A DNA stretch of 21,706 bases from an uncultured Eubacterium sp. (GCA_934512155.1 CAKSWS010000029.1:1-21706); one strand, 5' to 3'. Counted from the stretch's first letter, positions 8,766 through 16,526 are shown. Numbers and translations are program-made. The notes: a model not told the origin generated them from the sequence alone.

Positions 8766-9434
8766 CTATGAACGAGGGTTTAAAACAAGCTTGTACTCGT
8801 AATTATTTTCGATTGAATAAAGTTCAAGTGCCTGTTCTTCTGTTACTTCAACAGTTAAAGTGCTGTATTCTGTAATTGCGGTTCCGCTTGAGCTTGCGGA
8901 TGTATTTGCCGAATTTGTAGAAACACGAAGTATTTTAAGTCCGCTGTATGCAACATCTGTTTTACCGGAAGCACTATCAAAAGTAATAACATCTACAGTA
9001 TCGCCTGCGCTGATATAACCGTCTACACTTTTTACACTTGCAGCGTTAAACGAATAAGCAACCATGCCTTCAGGTAAATTAAATGAAAGAGCAACATCAT
9101 CGCCGTCTTTGTCTTCATAACGTTTACTGCTGATTTGTTCGCCGGCATAAATCGGGTCTATTGTAACTTTTCCGATAAGCTCGCTTGAATCTGTTACTGA
9201 ATTAGGGTCTGCATTATCGGAAATAACTGTTTTTGTTGCAAACCAACCTGCATCTTCCGCAAACATTTCTTGGGTGATTTCCGTATTATCGGGAATATCC
9301 TGAAGAGCAACGATAACATTAACCGTTTCTGCATCTTTAATTGTGGTTTTTTTATCAATTTCCTTTGCAAACATATACGTTGCAAAGCCTGCAATTAAAG
9401 CAAAAATAACTGCTATTAAATAAACTTTTTTCAT
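8766..9434 (-). CDS. cpaB: CpaB/RcpC-like Flp pilus assembly protein (SAF domain)
   Basis: 222 residues. An N-terminal signal anchor (KKVYLIAVIFALIAGFATYM) is followed by a SAF domain (NVIVALQDIPDNTEITQEMF, LIGKVTIDPIYAGEQI) and the CpaB/RcpC core (LPEGMVAYSFNAASVKSVDG, ISAGDTVDVI). In Gram-negative Tad systems RcpC works with the secretin. No secretin gene is present in this window, so here the protein is expected outside the membrane, facing the cell wall, where a peptidoglycan-binding or channel role is plausible. AGGAAA sits immediately ahead of the ATG. Gaps are 13 bases to tadZ and 68 bases to tadE. Confidence 0.9.
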   Translation of the reverse strand: MKKVYLIAVIFALIAGFATYMFAKEIDKKTTIKDAETVNVIVALQDIPDNTEITQEMFAEDAGWFATKTVISDNADPNSVTDSSELIGKVTIDPIYAGEQISSKRYEDKDGDDVALSFNLPEGMVAYSFNAASVKSVDGYISAGDTVDVITFDSASGKTDVAYSGLKILRVSTNSANTSASSSGTAITEYSTLTVEVTEEQALELYSIENNYEYKLVLNPRS

Positions 9435-9502
9435 TTTCCTAAAAGCCTTTCCTGTAAATGTTTAAATTAAATCTTTCAGTCTTTAAATTAAAAAGTAAAA
9501 AC

Positions 9503-10042
9503 TCAATCTTGAGTATATTGCTTTTCAACTTTAAAGGTTGAAGTAGATGTAATTGTTTTGGTCATATTATCGCAAGTTACGCCGAGAACAGGGGTAAGAA
9601 CCTTGTATTCACAGGTAACCACGACGGAAACATCGCCGGTGTTTCTCTTATTAACGTCAAATCCCCGCAATGCAACGGAATCGGATTTGTCGTAAGAATA
9701 ATTAACTTTGATTTTAACGTTTTTTACGCTGCCGGGAACAGTGTTTTGAACAGTAGAAATAATATCCTTCTCCTGCTCTGTATCCTGCTCTTCCAGGTCA
9801 TAAAAAGTAAACGTTTTATCAAGAGGCTGCATATTGTCTGCATCATAATTACAATTTTCGTACTCAACGCAGGCAATACGTGCGGCATTACGAGCGGCAT
9901 TTTCAACGCCGATATAATTATAAAAAAGCCAGCCAAAATCAAGAATACCCATAATTAACAAAAGAAAAATGGGTAAAACAACAGCAAATTCAACCATTGC
10001 CTGTCCGTTTTCTTTTTTTGCCTTTTTATGAAGTTTTTTCAT
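9503..10042 (-). CDS. tadE: TadE-like pseudopilin
   Basis: 179 residues. The basic leader MKKLHKKAKKENG is followed by QAMVEFAVVLPIFLLLIMGI. Gly13 is the expected prepilin-peptidase site, with Glu at +5 and Phe at +6, then a single hydrophobic helix and ILDFGWLFYNY and ARNAARIACVEY, both typical of TadE. The C-terminal half is beta-rich with Thr/Ser and two cysteines (one in an EYENC motif). It is a minor pilin matured by the peptidase encoded at 10418-11113. It begins after a terminator-like hairpin that separates it from the pilin gene, so it should be made at a lower level than the pilin. Confidence 0.92.
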   Translation of the reverse strand: MKKLHKKAKKENGQAMVEFAVVLPIFLLLIMGILDFGWLFYNYIGVENAARNAARIACVEYENCNYDADNMQPLDKTFTFYDLEEQDTEQEKDIISTVQNTVPGSVKNVKIKVNYSYDKSDSVALRGFDVNKRNTGDVSVVVTCEYKVLTPVLGVTCDNMTKTITSTSTFKVEKQYTQD

Positions 10043-10083
10043 TAATGAACATCACCCACTTGTCTGTTAATATTAAGCACAAT

Positions 10084-10119
10084 AAACAAGAAAATCGGGA
10101 CGAGTTACCCCGCCCCGAC
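10084..10119 (-). terminator. Intrinsic terminator/attenuator between flp and tadE
   Basis: On the minus strand TCGGGGCG and CGTCCCGA (arms 10111-10118 and 10095-10102) pair over 8 bp around an 8-base loop, followed by TTTTCTTGTTT (down to 10084). One pair is G-U on the minus-strand RNA but would be an A-C mismatch on the plus strand, so the polarity fits the tad operon. The hairpin is GC-rich in an otherwise AT-rich region. It lies 62 bases after the pilin stop. A partial terminator here would give much pilin and less of the assembly machine. Confidence 0.75.
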
Positions 10120-10180
10120 ATCTCTCATAAGTTATTAATTTTTAAGCAAATAATCTACAGATTAGTTATCGCCACCGGCA

Positions 10181-10357
10181 TTAACCAGCATTAGTTGTTG
10201 TTTCGGCATTTCCAAGTGAATTATTAGCAGAATTAAACATATTTCTAATACGTGGTCCAAGTGCTACAAGAGCAACTACTGCAACAACTGCAATAAGACC
10301 AATAATGAGTGCATATTCAACCATGCCCTGTCCGCTTTCATCTTTTAAGAATGTCAT
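10181..10357 (-). CDS. flp: Flp major pilin (small prepilin)
   Basis: 58 residues: MTFLKDESG, then QGMVEYALIIGLIAVVAVVA, LVALGPRIRNMFN and a short polar tail. The Flp signature is complete: short leader, Gly9 at -1, Glu at +5 and Tyr at +6 of the mature protein, then one long hydrophobic helix that packs the filament core. AAGGAGG lies 8 bases ahead of the ATG, the best ribosome site in the operon. It sits directly after the prepilin peptidase gene and before the hairpin at 10084-10119. It is the polymerising subunit of the Tad pilus. The gene is too short for many gene callers, but the evidence is strong. I see no convincing separate promoter in the 60 bases upstream. Confidence 0.95.
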   Translation of the reverse strand: MTFLKDESGQGMVEYALIIGLIAVVAVVALVALGPRIRNMFNSANNSLGNAETTTNAG

Positions 10358-10417
10358 AACTTTTTCCTCCTTAAGAAAAATAAATTAATTAATATAAATT
10401 AATACGGTTTCGCAATA

Positions 10418-11113
10418 CTAAAGTATATTTTGAAATAAACCTGAAATATACTTAAATATTGAAAAGCACATAGTAATTACTGTACCGAGAGAGAGGAACG
10501 GACCCATTGGAATTTGAGTTTTCATTCCGCCCTTTTTTGCTATTTTCAAATAAAGAAAATAAACCAAAACAAACAACGCCATTAAAATCATTGCCTGAAA
10601 GTAACCCGACGTGTAAATGCACAAGCCGATTACAGCGCTGTACTTAATATCCCCTGCACCCATTGGAATTTTAAGAATGCTTGGAATAAGGCAAACTATA
10701 GTACTAACAAAGAAGCCCATGAAAACTGTGGGAATAATTTCGGTGGTGTGGTTTGAAATGCAATACCACAACAGGTAAACCGCCTGAATTGCTACCATTA
10801 AAATTAAAAGCGAATTAGGAATTTTCCTGATTAAAGCATCAATAATTGAAAGGCTGAAAATAGGAAGAAGAAGAAGAACGTTTCTTAAACCCATACCAAA
10901 ATTTTCAGCAGTTAACATTAATGCCACCGAACAGCCGACTGCAACAGGAATTGCAGATACCTTAAAAACTAATTTTTCAAGGGGTGCGGCTTTAGCGGGA
11001 TCCTCTGTTCTTGATAAAAGTAGTTTTTTTGACAACGGGATAACAATTACGCCGATTAAAATTCCAAGCACAACCGCCACAGGAATTTTAACTGAAAGTG
11101 AATTAATATCCAT
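10418..11113 (-). CDS. tadV: TadV/CpaA prepilin peptidase (A24 family)
   Basis: 231 residues from the chosen ATG at 11113. Polytopic membrane protein with both A24 aspartates: Asp92 in SIIDALIRKIPN and Asp155 in MGAGDIKYS (the GxGDxK motif). It cleaves the leader of Flp, TadE and similar prepilins at the cytosolic face of the membrane. An in-frame ATG at 11224 would add 37 residues, but a consensus promoter lies inside that extension (11175-11202) and no ribosome site precedes 11224, whereas GGCAGGA precedes 11113. The shorter start is therefore preferred. The long start would add one more hydrophobic segment, so this should be tested. It is the first gene of the tad operon. Confidence 0.9.
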   Translation of the reverse strand: MDINSLSVKIPVAVVLGILIGVIVIPLSKKLLLSRTEDPAKAAPLEKLVFKVSAIPVAVGCSVALMLTAENFGMGLRNVLLLLPIFSLSIIDALIRKIPNSLLILMVAIQAVYLLWYCISNHTTEIIPTVFMGFFVSTIVCLIPSILKIPMGAGDIKYSAVIGLCIYTSGYFQAMILMALFVLVYFLYLKIAKKGGMKTQIPMGPFLSLGTVITMCFSIFKYISGLFQNIL

Positions 11114-11174
11114 ATGTTCCTGCCTATGTATATTTTTGTAAACAATTAACAAAAATATCTTGTTTACAATGATA

Positions 11175-11202
11175 ATTATAGCACACATTACTATAATTTC
11201 AA
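11175..11202 (-). promoter_or_regulatory. Sigma-A promoter of the tad operon
   Basis: On the minus strand, TTGAAA (11202-11197), a 16-base spacer, and TATAAT (11180-11175) preceded by TG-C, an extended -10. Transcription should start near 11168, leaving a leader of about 55 bases before the ATG at 11113. It is the best promoter match between the upstream terminator and the first tad gene. Confidence 0.75.
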
Positions 11203-11261
11203 CAGTTTTTAACAAATTTGTCATATTTTACAAAAAGTAAGGTAACAATTTGTTAAAAATT

Positions 11262-11301
11262 AAAGCGATACTATTGTATTTTATTACAATAGTATCGCTT
11301 T
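11262..11301. terminator. Perfect 17-bp stem terminator between methyltransferase and tad operon
   Basis: AAAGCGATACTATTGTA (11262-11278) and its exact reverse complement (11285-11301) flank a 6-base loop. It lies 32 bases past the stop of the minus-strand methyltransferase gene and ends in TTTAATTTTT on that strand. It separates that gene from the tad promoter. Confidence 0.8.
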
Positions 11302-11333
11302 TGTAAATATAAGCTTTATAAAATATAAACGAA

Positions 11334-12494
11334 TTATAAAGTGATTGTATTTGATTTTATAGTAAAATTGCCTGCATTTTCAAACAATTTTAAGGTTTTT
11401 TCGTATTCATTATTAACAGATTCAGCTTTTTTATCATTATAAAACTTTAATTTTTGGCTGTCTGCACAAGCATCAAAATACATATTTTTATTGCCGTCTG
11501 CTTTTGCAAAAGCAAAGCAATGAATTAATTTATCTTCCTTATAAACATTTGTAAACCTAATTTCACCAACTGCCTGTTGATAAAGTGCAAAACGTGCATT
11601 GGCACCGTCTGCAGGTTTGCCGGGATGATATTTTCTCATCATAGCAATGTTATATATATCTTTAGGCGTTAAATTGTTGGTATTTTTAGAGCAAACGGTT
11701 ACGGAGTATTCCTTTAAGGATGAAATATCTTTAGCAAACATAATGGTGCAATCGTTTTCATCAAAGCACAATCCGTTTGCATTTAAAGCATTGAGCCAGC
11801 CGAACCAACCGTAAGAAGCGCCGTAACGCTCAACACTGATCAGCGAACCGTTTTCATTAATACAAGCTGCAATTTGCGATGAATAATCTGAAAATGCCTG
11901 TTGATAAAGTTTTTCAACGTATTCAAATTCGCCGAATTTAGGCAATTTTTTTGTTTTTTTATCGGTTACATCAAGAAGGCATCTAAAAGAAGTTACAAGG
12001 TTAAATTTGCCTAAAGCAGACGCATCCTCAACATTCATACATTTAAACTCAACATTTTCTAATTTTTGCTTTTGTGCAAATTCAACGGCATTGTTAATTG
12101 CAAGTTGATTTTTATCTATGCCGACAAAATGACAATGGGGATACATTTTAGCCATAAAGCAAGTTACTATGCCGCAATCGCAGCACATATCAAGAACATT
12201 GCCGTTAAACAAATCTTTTTTATCAATAATCAAATTGCCGATATGGCGAAAAACGCCGCTGTCAAACGCTGCGGAAATAAAAAGAGAACCGTTAAGAGAT
12301 TTATTTTTTAGTTTATAAAAAGCGTCATTACTTACAGGTTCGCCCTTTGCACGCGCATTTAACTGATTGCCAACCTCATAAGCATATTTTTTATCTGTGG
12401 CAGAAGCAAGCCCGGTCATAAACTGCTGTGAGTTTTTAATATACTTCATTTTAGCGGTTTTCATATACTGCTCAACTTCAGGATAAATTTCCAT
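11334..12494 (-). CDS. Class I SAM-dependent methyltransferase-like protein
   Basis: 386 residues from ATG 12494, chosen because GGTGAT lies just upstream. The longer ATG at 12506 has its only AAGG two bases away. The central region looks like a Rossmann methyltransferase: NVLDMCCDCGIVTCFMAK (motif I, about residues 99-116) and HFVGIDKNQLAINNAVEF (motif II acidic strand), then VEFKCMNVEDA. Motif I is atypical, with Cys and Asp where family members usually have Gly-Cys-Gly. The C-terminal third matches nothing I recognise (FARYQQ-like segments, Lys-rich end). Cys content is high. It is a single-gene unit with a terminator downstream; its substrate is unknown. It could be a catalytically divergent methyltransferase or a SAM-binding protein. 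Confidence 0.65.
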   Translation of the reverse strand: MEIYPEVEQYMKTAKMKYIKNSQQFMTGLASATDKKYAYEVGNQLNARAKGEPVSNDAFYKLKNKSLNGSLFISAAFDSGVFRHIGNLIIDKKDLFNGNVLDMCCDCGIVTCFMAKMYPHCHFVGIDKNQLAINNAVEFAQKQKLENVEFKCMNVEDASALGKFNLVTSFRCLLDVTDKKTKKLPKFGEFEYVEKLYQQAFSDYSSQIAACINENGSLISVERYGASYGWFGWLNALNANGLCFDENDCTIMFAKDISSLKEYSVTVCSKNTNNLTPKDIYNIAMMRKYHPGKPADGANARFALYQQAVGEIRFTNVYKEDKLIHCFAFAKADGNKNMYFDACADSQKLKFYNDKKAESVNNEYEKTLKLFENAGNFTIKSNTITL

Positions 12495-12604
12495 ATTAAT
12501 CACCATATCCTTTCAGGCAACAAATAGTTAATTAACAATCTCATATACTCTGCGTTGCCAAAAACAGAAGTAAAAAGTAAGTATGTGTTTTTTACATTAA
12601 AACC

Positions 12605-12937
12605 TTAAAACACAAAATTAATTAAAAGCATATAGCCGATAGTTCCTACGGCGATACTTAACAAAGTGTTTTTTCGCCACAAATGGACGCCGGCTGTTAA
12701 AGCAACGGCTATTATTTGGGGTAAAATAACGTTAATATCGCCGCCTGTAAAGTCTTTTAAACAATAAACAATAAGAACACCTATAATTGCCGTTGGCAAA
12801 ATATCGCCCAAATAACGAACAAATTTGGGAACTTCTTTTTTTCCGCCAAACAAGGCGAAGGGAAACAACCTGGTTGCGAAGGTGCATACTGCGGCAACCA
12901 AAACAACAATAACCGTTTGTTTTATCGAAAGAGGCAT
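12605..12937 (-). CDS. azlD: AzlD, branched-chain amino acid exporter small subunit
   Basis: 110 residues, the usual AzlD length, with about four membrane helices (VIVVLVAAVCTFATRLFPFA, ILPTAIIGVLIVYCLKDF, IILPQIIAVALTAGVHLW, then a C-terminal helix) and the family segment TRLFPFALF followed by VPKFVRYLGDILPTAI. The start at 12937 is chosen because it follows the azlC stop by one base (TAATATG) with GAAAGGAG upstream. A longer in-frame start at 12994 would lie inside azlC and add a non-conserved leader. AzlD with AzlC forms a two-component exporter of branched-chain amino acids or analogues in the inner membrane. Translational coupling to azlC is likely. Confidence 0.92.
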   Translation of the reverse strand: MPLSIKQTVIVVLVAAVCTFATRLFPFALFGGKKEVPKFVRYLGDILPTAIIGVLIVYCLKDFTGGDINVILPQIIAVALTAGVHLWRKNTLLSIAVGTIGYMLLINFVF

Positions 12938-12938
12938 A

Positions 12939-13649
12939 TTATCCCACGCTCCTTTCAACCGAGAAAACCGATTTAGAAGCAGACAAAACGGCAACTGTTA
13001 AAATAAGAGCAGGCAAAAGAAATTTATCTGCACCGAAAACTGCGAGGCTTAAAACGCCGCAAACTATGCCGATTAATCCTACAAATTTTCTGTTTCCTTT
13101 TTGGCTTAAAATTAAATCTATAAAAATTACAACAAAAAGCGCAGTCATTGAAAAATCAACGCCTGTAAAATCTATAGGTATATTTTGACCTGCAAGAGAA
13201 CCGATAATTGAACCAAAAATCCAATAAACATGGTCAAACACGCCGATTAAAAATCTTGCCGATGATTCATTAACATCGGAAGGAACAGTTGAAAATGAGG
13301 TGTTTACCGAATATGTTTCATCTGTTAAAGTAAAAATTAAAAACGGATAACGCCAGCCTGCCTTTTTAAACTTGTCTACAAATGACAAGCCATAAAACAT
13401 ATGGCGTGAATTAATAAACAAGGTCATAATCGCAACGGTTGGTATACTTGCACCGGAGGCTAACAGCGACGTTAACAAAAACTGACCTGAACCTGCGTAA
13501 ACAACAAGCGAGATAAACACTGCCCAAAGCCAATTATAGCCTGCTTCATACAACATAATGCCAAAAGCAGAACCTAAAAACAAATAGCCGAATAAAACGG
13601 GCAATGATTTTTTAAAAGCAAATTTTAACGTACTTATTTTATTTTGCAT
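12939..13649 (-). CDS. azlC: AzlC, branched-chain amino acid exporter large subunit
   Basis: 236 residues from ATG 13649, set by AGGAGA six bases upstream. The longer in-frame start at 13745 would read through the promoter at 13717-13745. Family features: FAFKKSLPVLFGYLFLGSAF, VYAGSGQFLLTSLLASGAS, LFINSRHMFYGLSF, and FLIFTLTDETYSVN, then helices to the end. AzlC is the polytopic core of the exporter. It diverges from ppa with a shared intergenic region of about 160 bases. Its nearness to a T-box controlled 2-oxoacid oxidoreductase is notable because both relate to branched-chain amino acids. Confidence 0.93.
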   Translation of the reverse strand: MQNKISTLKFAFKKSLPVLFGYLFLGSAFGIMLYEAGYNWLWAVFISLVVYAGSGQFLLTSLLASGASIPTVAIMTLFINSRHMFYGLSFVDKFKKAGWRYPFLIFTLTDETYSVNTSFSTVPSDVNESSARFLIGVFDHVYWIFGSIIGSLAGQNIPIDFTGVDFSMTALFVVIFIDLILSQKGNRKFVGLIGIVCGVLSLAVFGADKFLLPALILTVAVLSASKSVFSVERSVG

Positions 13650-13716
13650 AACACATCTCCTAAAGCAAGCGAGAGAAATACGAATAAGTTTTTTATCTTG
13701 TTTGCTTAACTCATTA

Positions 13717-13745
13717 ATTATATATAAATATAACAAAAGTTGCAA
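13717..13745 (-). promoter_or_regulatory. Sigma-A promoter of azlCD
   Basis: Minus strand TTGCAA (13745-13740), a 17-base spacer, and TATAAT (13722-13717). Predicted start is near 13710, about 60 bases before the azlC ATG at 13649. It excludes the upstream in-frame start at 13745. Confidence 0.75.
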
Positions 13746-13753
13746 CTTAAATA

Positions 13754-13782
13754 TTGTAATTATTTAAATATAATGGTAAAAT
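13754..13782 (+). promoter_or_regulatory. Candidate promoter of ppa
   Basis: Plus strand TTGTAA (13754-13759), a 17-base spacer, and TAAAAT (13777-13782) preceded by TG-G, an extended -10. A second -10-like TATAAT at 13769-13774 has no good -35. The call is moderate because the region is very AT-rich. GGAGG at 13796-13800 is the ribosome site. Confidence 0.5.
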
Positions 13783-13807
13783 AAAATAAAAATACGGAGG
13801 AAACGCT

Positions 13808-14341
13808 ATGAATATTTGGCACGATATATCACCTAAAAGAATAAAAAAAGACAGATTTTATGCCGTTATTGAAATTTCAAAAGGCGGTAAAAATAAATAC
13901 GAACTTGACAAAGACACAGGTATGTTAAAGCTTGACAGGGTTTTGTTTACATCAACCCACTACCCTGCCAATTACGGATTTATACCAAGAACATACGCCA
14001 GCGATAACGACCCGCTTGACGTTTTGGTGCTTTGCAGTGAACCGATTCAGCCTATGACAATAGTTGAATGCAACCCAATAGGCGTACTGATTATGGAAGA
14101 CGGCGGTGCAAAAGATGAAAAAATCATCGCTGTTCCCGTTAATGACCCTAACTACAACTGCTATTCAAACATTGACCAACTTCCTACACATTATTTTGAT
14201 GAAATTAAACATTTCTTTGAAGTATATAAATCACTTGAAAAGGATAAACCCACCGCAGTGCTTGAAGTTGATGATTGCAAAGTGGCTCAAAAAATCATTG
14301 AAACTTGTATGGATGAATACATAAAAAATTTTCAAATGTAA
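13808..14341 (+). CDS. ppa: Soluble inorganic pyrophosphatase, family I
   Basis: 177 residues, normal for bacterial family I. Active-site segments are complete: IEISKGGKNKYELD (Glu, Lys, Glu), HYPANYGFIPRTY, the metal-binding DNDPLDVLVL with Asp66, Asp68 and Asp71, then GGAKDEKIIAVPVNDPN and FFEVYKSLEKDK (Tyr-Lys). It hydrolyses cytosolic pyrophosphate to phosphate, pulling biosynthetic reactions forward. CGGAGG lies 7 bases before the ATG. It is the only plus-strand gene in the window and a single-gene unit: divergent from azlC, with a bidirectional terminator 3 bases past its stop. Confidence 0.97.
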   Translation: MNIWHDISPKRIKKDRFYAVIEISKGGKNKYELDKDTGMLKLDRVLFTSTHYPANYGFIPRTYASDNDPLDVLVLCSEPIQPMTIVECNPIGVLIMEDGGAKDEKIIAVPVNDPNYNCYSNIDQLPTHYFDEIKHFFEVYKSLEKDKPTAVLEVDDCKVAQKIIETCMDEYIKNFQM

Positions 14342-14343
14342 AC

Positions 14344-14379
14344 AAAAAACCTCTTGAATTAATTTTCAAGAGGTTTTTT
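14344..14379. terminator. Bidirectional terminator between ppa and porB
   Basis: AAAAAACCTCTTGAA, a 6-base loop, then TTCAAGAGGTTTTTT: a 9-bp core flanked by A and T tracts, so it can stop transcription from both sides. It lies between the convergent ends of ppa (14341) and porB (14389). Confidence 0.9.
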
Positions 14380-14388
14380 ATTATCTAA

Positions 14389-15330
14389 TTAAGCGCCCAT
14401 AAAGCGAGTGCAACGATTTACAAGTTCATCCCAACGACGGTCAACTTCTTTCTGGAACGCTTCAATCATCCATTCATTTTCAGGTTTAAACATATGTTTA
14501 AATCTGCCTTGCTTACAAAGCCATTCTTCAATAGGAACATATTTTTTAGGTTCGTAGTTAAGAGTCCAAACACCGTCTACAACTTCAAAAAGAGGCCAAT
14601 AACGTGTTTCAACGGCAAGCTTACAAATTTCCATAATATCCCAAGTATTATATCTCCAGCCACGAGGACAAGGGGCCATAATATTAAGAAATGCCGCACC
14701 TTTTGTATAAATTGCCTTTTCGGATTTAATATGCAAATCACGAAAATTTTGAACAAAAGTGGTTTGTGCAACATAAGGCACCTTATGTTCTGCAATAATT
14801 GCAGATAAATCTTTTCTATATTGGGGTTTACCGTTTGAATTTGTGCCAATCGGAGTTGTTGTTGTATCGGCAAACATGGGTGTTGCGGAAGAACGCTGAA
14901 TACCTGTATTCATATAAGCGCCGTTATCATAGCAAACATAAACCATATCGTGGCCACGTTCCATTGCACCGGAAAGTGATTGAAAGCCGATATCATAAGT
15001 ACCGCCGTCGCCGCCAAACGTAATAAATTTATATGTTTCGTCAAGTTTACCCTTACGGCGAAGTGCATTATATGCGCCTTCAACGCCGCTCATTGTAGCG
15101 CCTGCATTTTCAAACGCATTATGAATATAACTGTCTTTATACGCAGTATAAGGATACATAAATGAAGATACTTCAAGACAACCGGTAGCATTGCCCACAA
15201 CGGCTTTATCACCCGGTTTTAAGCCTTTTAATACATTTCTTACAGCGATTGTGCCACCGCAACCTGCACACATTCTGTGTCCACCGGCAAGGCGTTCTTC
15301 TCTGCCTACATATTCTTTAAAATTATACAT
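14389..15330 (-). CDS. porB: 2-oxoacid:ferredoxin oxidoreductase beta subunit (PorB-like, TPP-binding)
   Basis: 313 residues. Thiamine pyrophosphate motif: GDGG from residue 107 to DN at 135-136 (GDG-x26-N). Cys21, Cys24, Cys51 and Cys221 (MCAGCGG, NATGCLEV, APCPRGW) are placed as the ligands of the beta-subunit 4Fe-4S cluster. It catalyses the CoA-dependent interconversion of a 2-oxoacid and acyl-CoA plus CO2 with ferredoxin, together with PorA, PorC and PorD. It resembles pyruvate synthase beta more than the KorB group, but substrate choice (pyruvate or branched-chain) cannot be settled by reading. AAGGAGG precedes the ATG. It is the last gene of the porCDAB operon, 13 bases after porA. Confidence 0.93.
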   Translation of the reverse strand: MYNFKEYVGREERLAGGHRMCAGCGGTIAVRNVLKGLKPGDKAVVGNATGCLEVSSFMYPYTAYKDSYIHNAFENAGATMSGVEGAYNALRRKGKLDETYKFITFGGDGGTYDIGFQSLSGAMERGHDMVYVCYDNGAYMNTGIQRSSATPMFADTTTTPIGTNSNGKPQYRKDLSAIIAEHKVPYVAQTTFVQNFRDLHIKSEKAIYTKGAAFLNIMAPCPRGWRYNTWDIMEICKLAVETRYWPLFEVVDGVWTLNYEPKKYVPIEEWLCKQGRFKHMFKPENEWMIEAFQKEVDRRWDELVNRCTRFMGA

Positions 15331-15343
15331 TGAAAAACCCTCC

Positions 15344-16525
15344 TTACTCTCTTACGCCCATATAGCGATACGGATTTTCAACCTTACCGCTTTGTGCAAT
15401 GCTTTCAAGTTCTGCATAAATATCTTTCATTTCGGAAACAGTAACATCTCTGCCGCCCAAACCATACACATAGTTAACTGTTAAGCAATCTGCTTTTTCT
15501 CTGTACAATGCCGATGTAACTTCCGCACCAAGAGGACCGCAACAATCATTGTAGCTTTCTGTTCTGTCCATCAAAGCAACGGCTTTACAATTTTTAAGTG
15601 CATTTGCAATTTCACTGCCCGGGAACGGACGGAACAAACGAATTTTAATAAGGCCTGCTTTAATTCCCTGTTCTCTTAATTCGTCAACAGCTTCTTTTGT
15701 TGTACCTGCAGCCGAACCGATAATAACTACTGCAAATTCAGCGTCATCCATTTTATATTCTTCAAAAAGTCCGTATTCTCTGCCGCTGATTTCTTTATAT
15801 TCTTTCGCAACGTCAAGAGTAACTTGCTTTGCATTTTTAAGTGCCTCAGCCTGTGCCCTTTTTGCTTCAAAATAATAATTTGTTACACTGTAAGGGCCTA
15901 CTGCCATAGGCATTTCAGGATTGAGAAGATAATTTTCAGGCTCATATTCGCCAACAAAATCTTTTACATCTTTATCCTCAAGAAGTTCAATATTTTCAAC
16001 TGCATGAGAAGTAATAAAACCGTCTTGGCAAATCATAACCGGAAGCTTAACATTTTTGTGTTCTGCAATTCTGTATGCCATAACAAGATTATCATACACT
16101 TCCTGATTATTTTCTGCATAAATCTGAATCCAACCGGCATCTCTTGCACCCATAGAATCACTATGGTCGCAGTTAATATTAATAGGGCCTGAAAGTGCAC
16201 GGTTAACAAGAGTTAACACACAAGGCAACCTGTTTGAAGCCGCAAGATAAAGTTCTTCCCACATAAGTGCCATACCTGCAGAAGATGTGGCAGTTACGGA
16301 ACGTGCACCTGCTGCCTCTGCACCGATAACGGCAGACATAGCCGAGTGTTCGGATTCAACGGGAATAAATTCAGAATCAACCTTGCCTGAAGCAACAAGT
16401 TTTGAAAAATATTGCGGAATTTCAGTTGATGGAGTAATTGGAAAAGCTGCCATAACGTCAGGATTAATTTGGCGAAGTGCCTCTGCAACTGCTTCGTTAC
16501 CGCTTAAACGATCTCTTCTTGCCAT
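15344..16525 (-). CDS. porA: 2-oxoacid:ferredoxin oxidoreductase alpha subunit (PorA-like)
   Basis: 393 residues, the normal alpha-subunit size. Conserved features: FPITPSTEIPQ with Thr31 (the residue contacting substrate in pyruvate:ferredoxin oxidoreductases), VESEHSAMSAVIGAEAAGAR, TATSSAGMALMWEEL, VNRALSGPININCDHSD with Arg109, DAGWIQIYAENNQEVYD, and DGFITSH. The C-terminal domain holds GSAAGTTKEAVDELREQGIK and LFRPFPGSEI. It forms the substrate and thiamine pocket with PorB. Its ATG follows the porD stop by one base (TAATATG) with AAGGGGG upstream. It most resembles pyruvate synthase PorA, though VorA proteins share these motifs. Confidence 0.94.
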   Translation of the reverse strand: MARRDRLSGNEAVAEALRQINPDVMAAFPITPSTEIPQYFSKLVASGKVDSEFIPVESEHSAMSAVIGAEAAGARSVTATSSAGMALMWEELYLAASNRLPCVLTLVNRALSGPININCDHSDSMGARDAGWIQIYAENNQEVYDNLVMAYRIAEHKNVKLPVMICQDGFITSHAVENIELLEDKDVKDFVGEYEPENYLLNPEMPMAVGPYSVTNYYFEAKRAQAEALKNAKQVTLDVAKEYKEISGREYGLFEEYKMDDAEFAVVIIGSAAGTTKEAVDELREQGIKAGLIKIRLFRPFPGSEIANALKNCKAVALMDRTESYNDCCGPLGAEVTSALYREKADCLTVNYVYGLGGRDVTVSEMKDIYAELESIAQSGKVENPYRYMGVRE

Positions 16526-16526
16526 A

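Noticed and set aside
10358..10417. Separate promoter for flp in the AT-rich gap after the peptidase gene
   Set aside because: TTGCGA is present, but no -10 lies at a proper distance; the AT-only repeats there match many weak hexamers by chance.
12507..12604. Terminator for azlD
   Set aside because: GTAAAAA and TTTTTAC can pair, but the stem is only A-T rich and the T tract is interrupted; too weak to list.
15824..16192. Plus-strand open frame of 122 codons opposite porA
   Set aside because: It lies fully antisense to a clearly conserved gene, has no ribosome site, and its Cys/Phe/Ile-rich product looks like the complement of porA codons. The same holds for other plus-strand frames opposite the tad, por and groEL genes.
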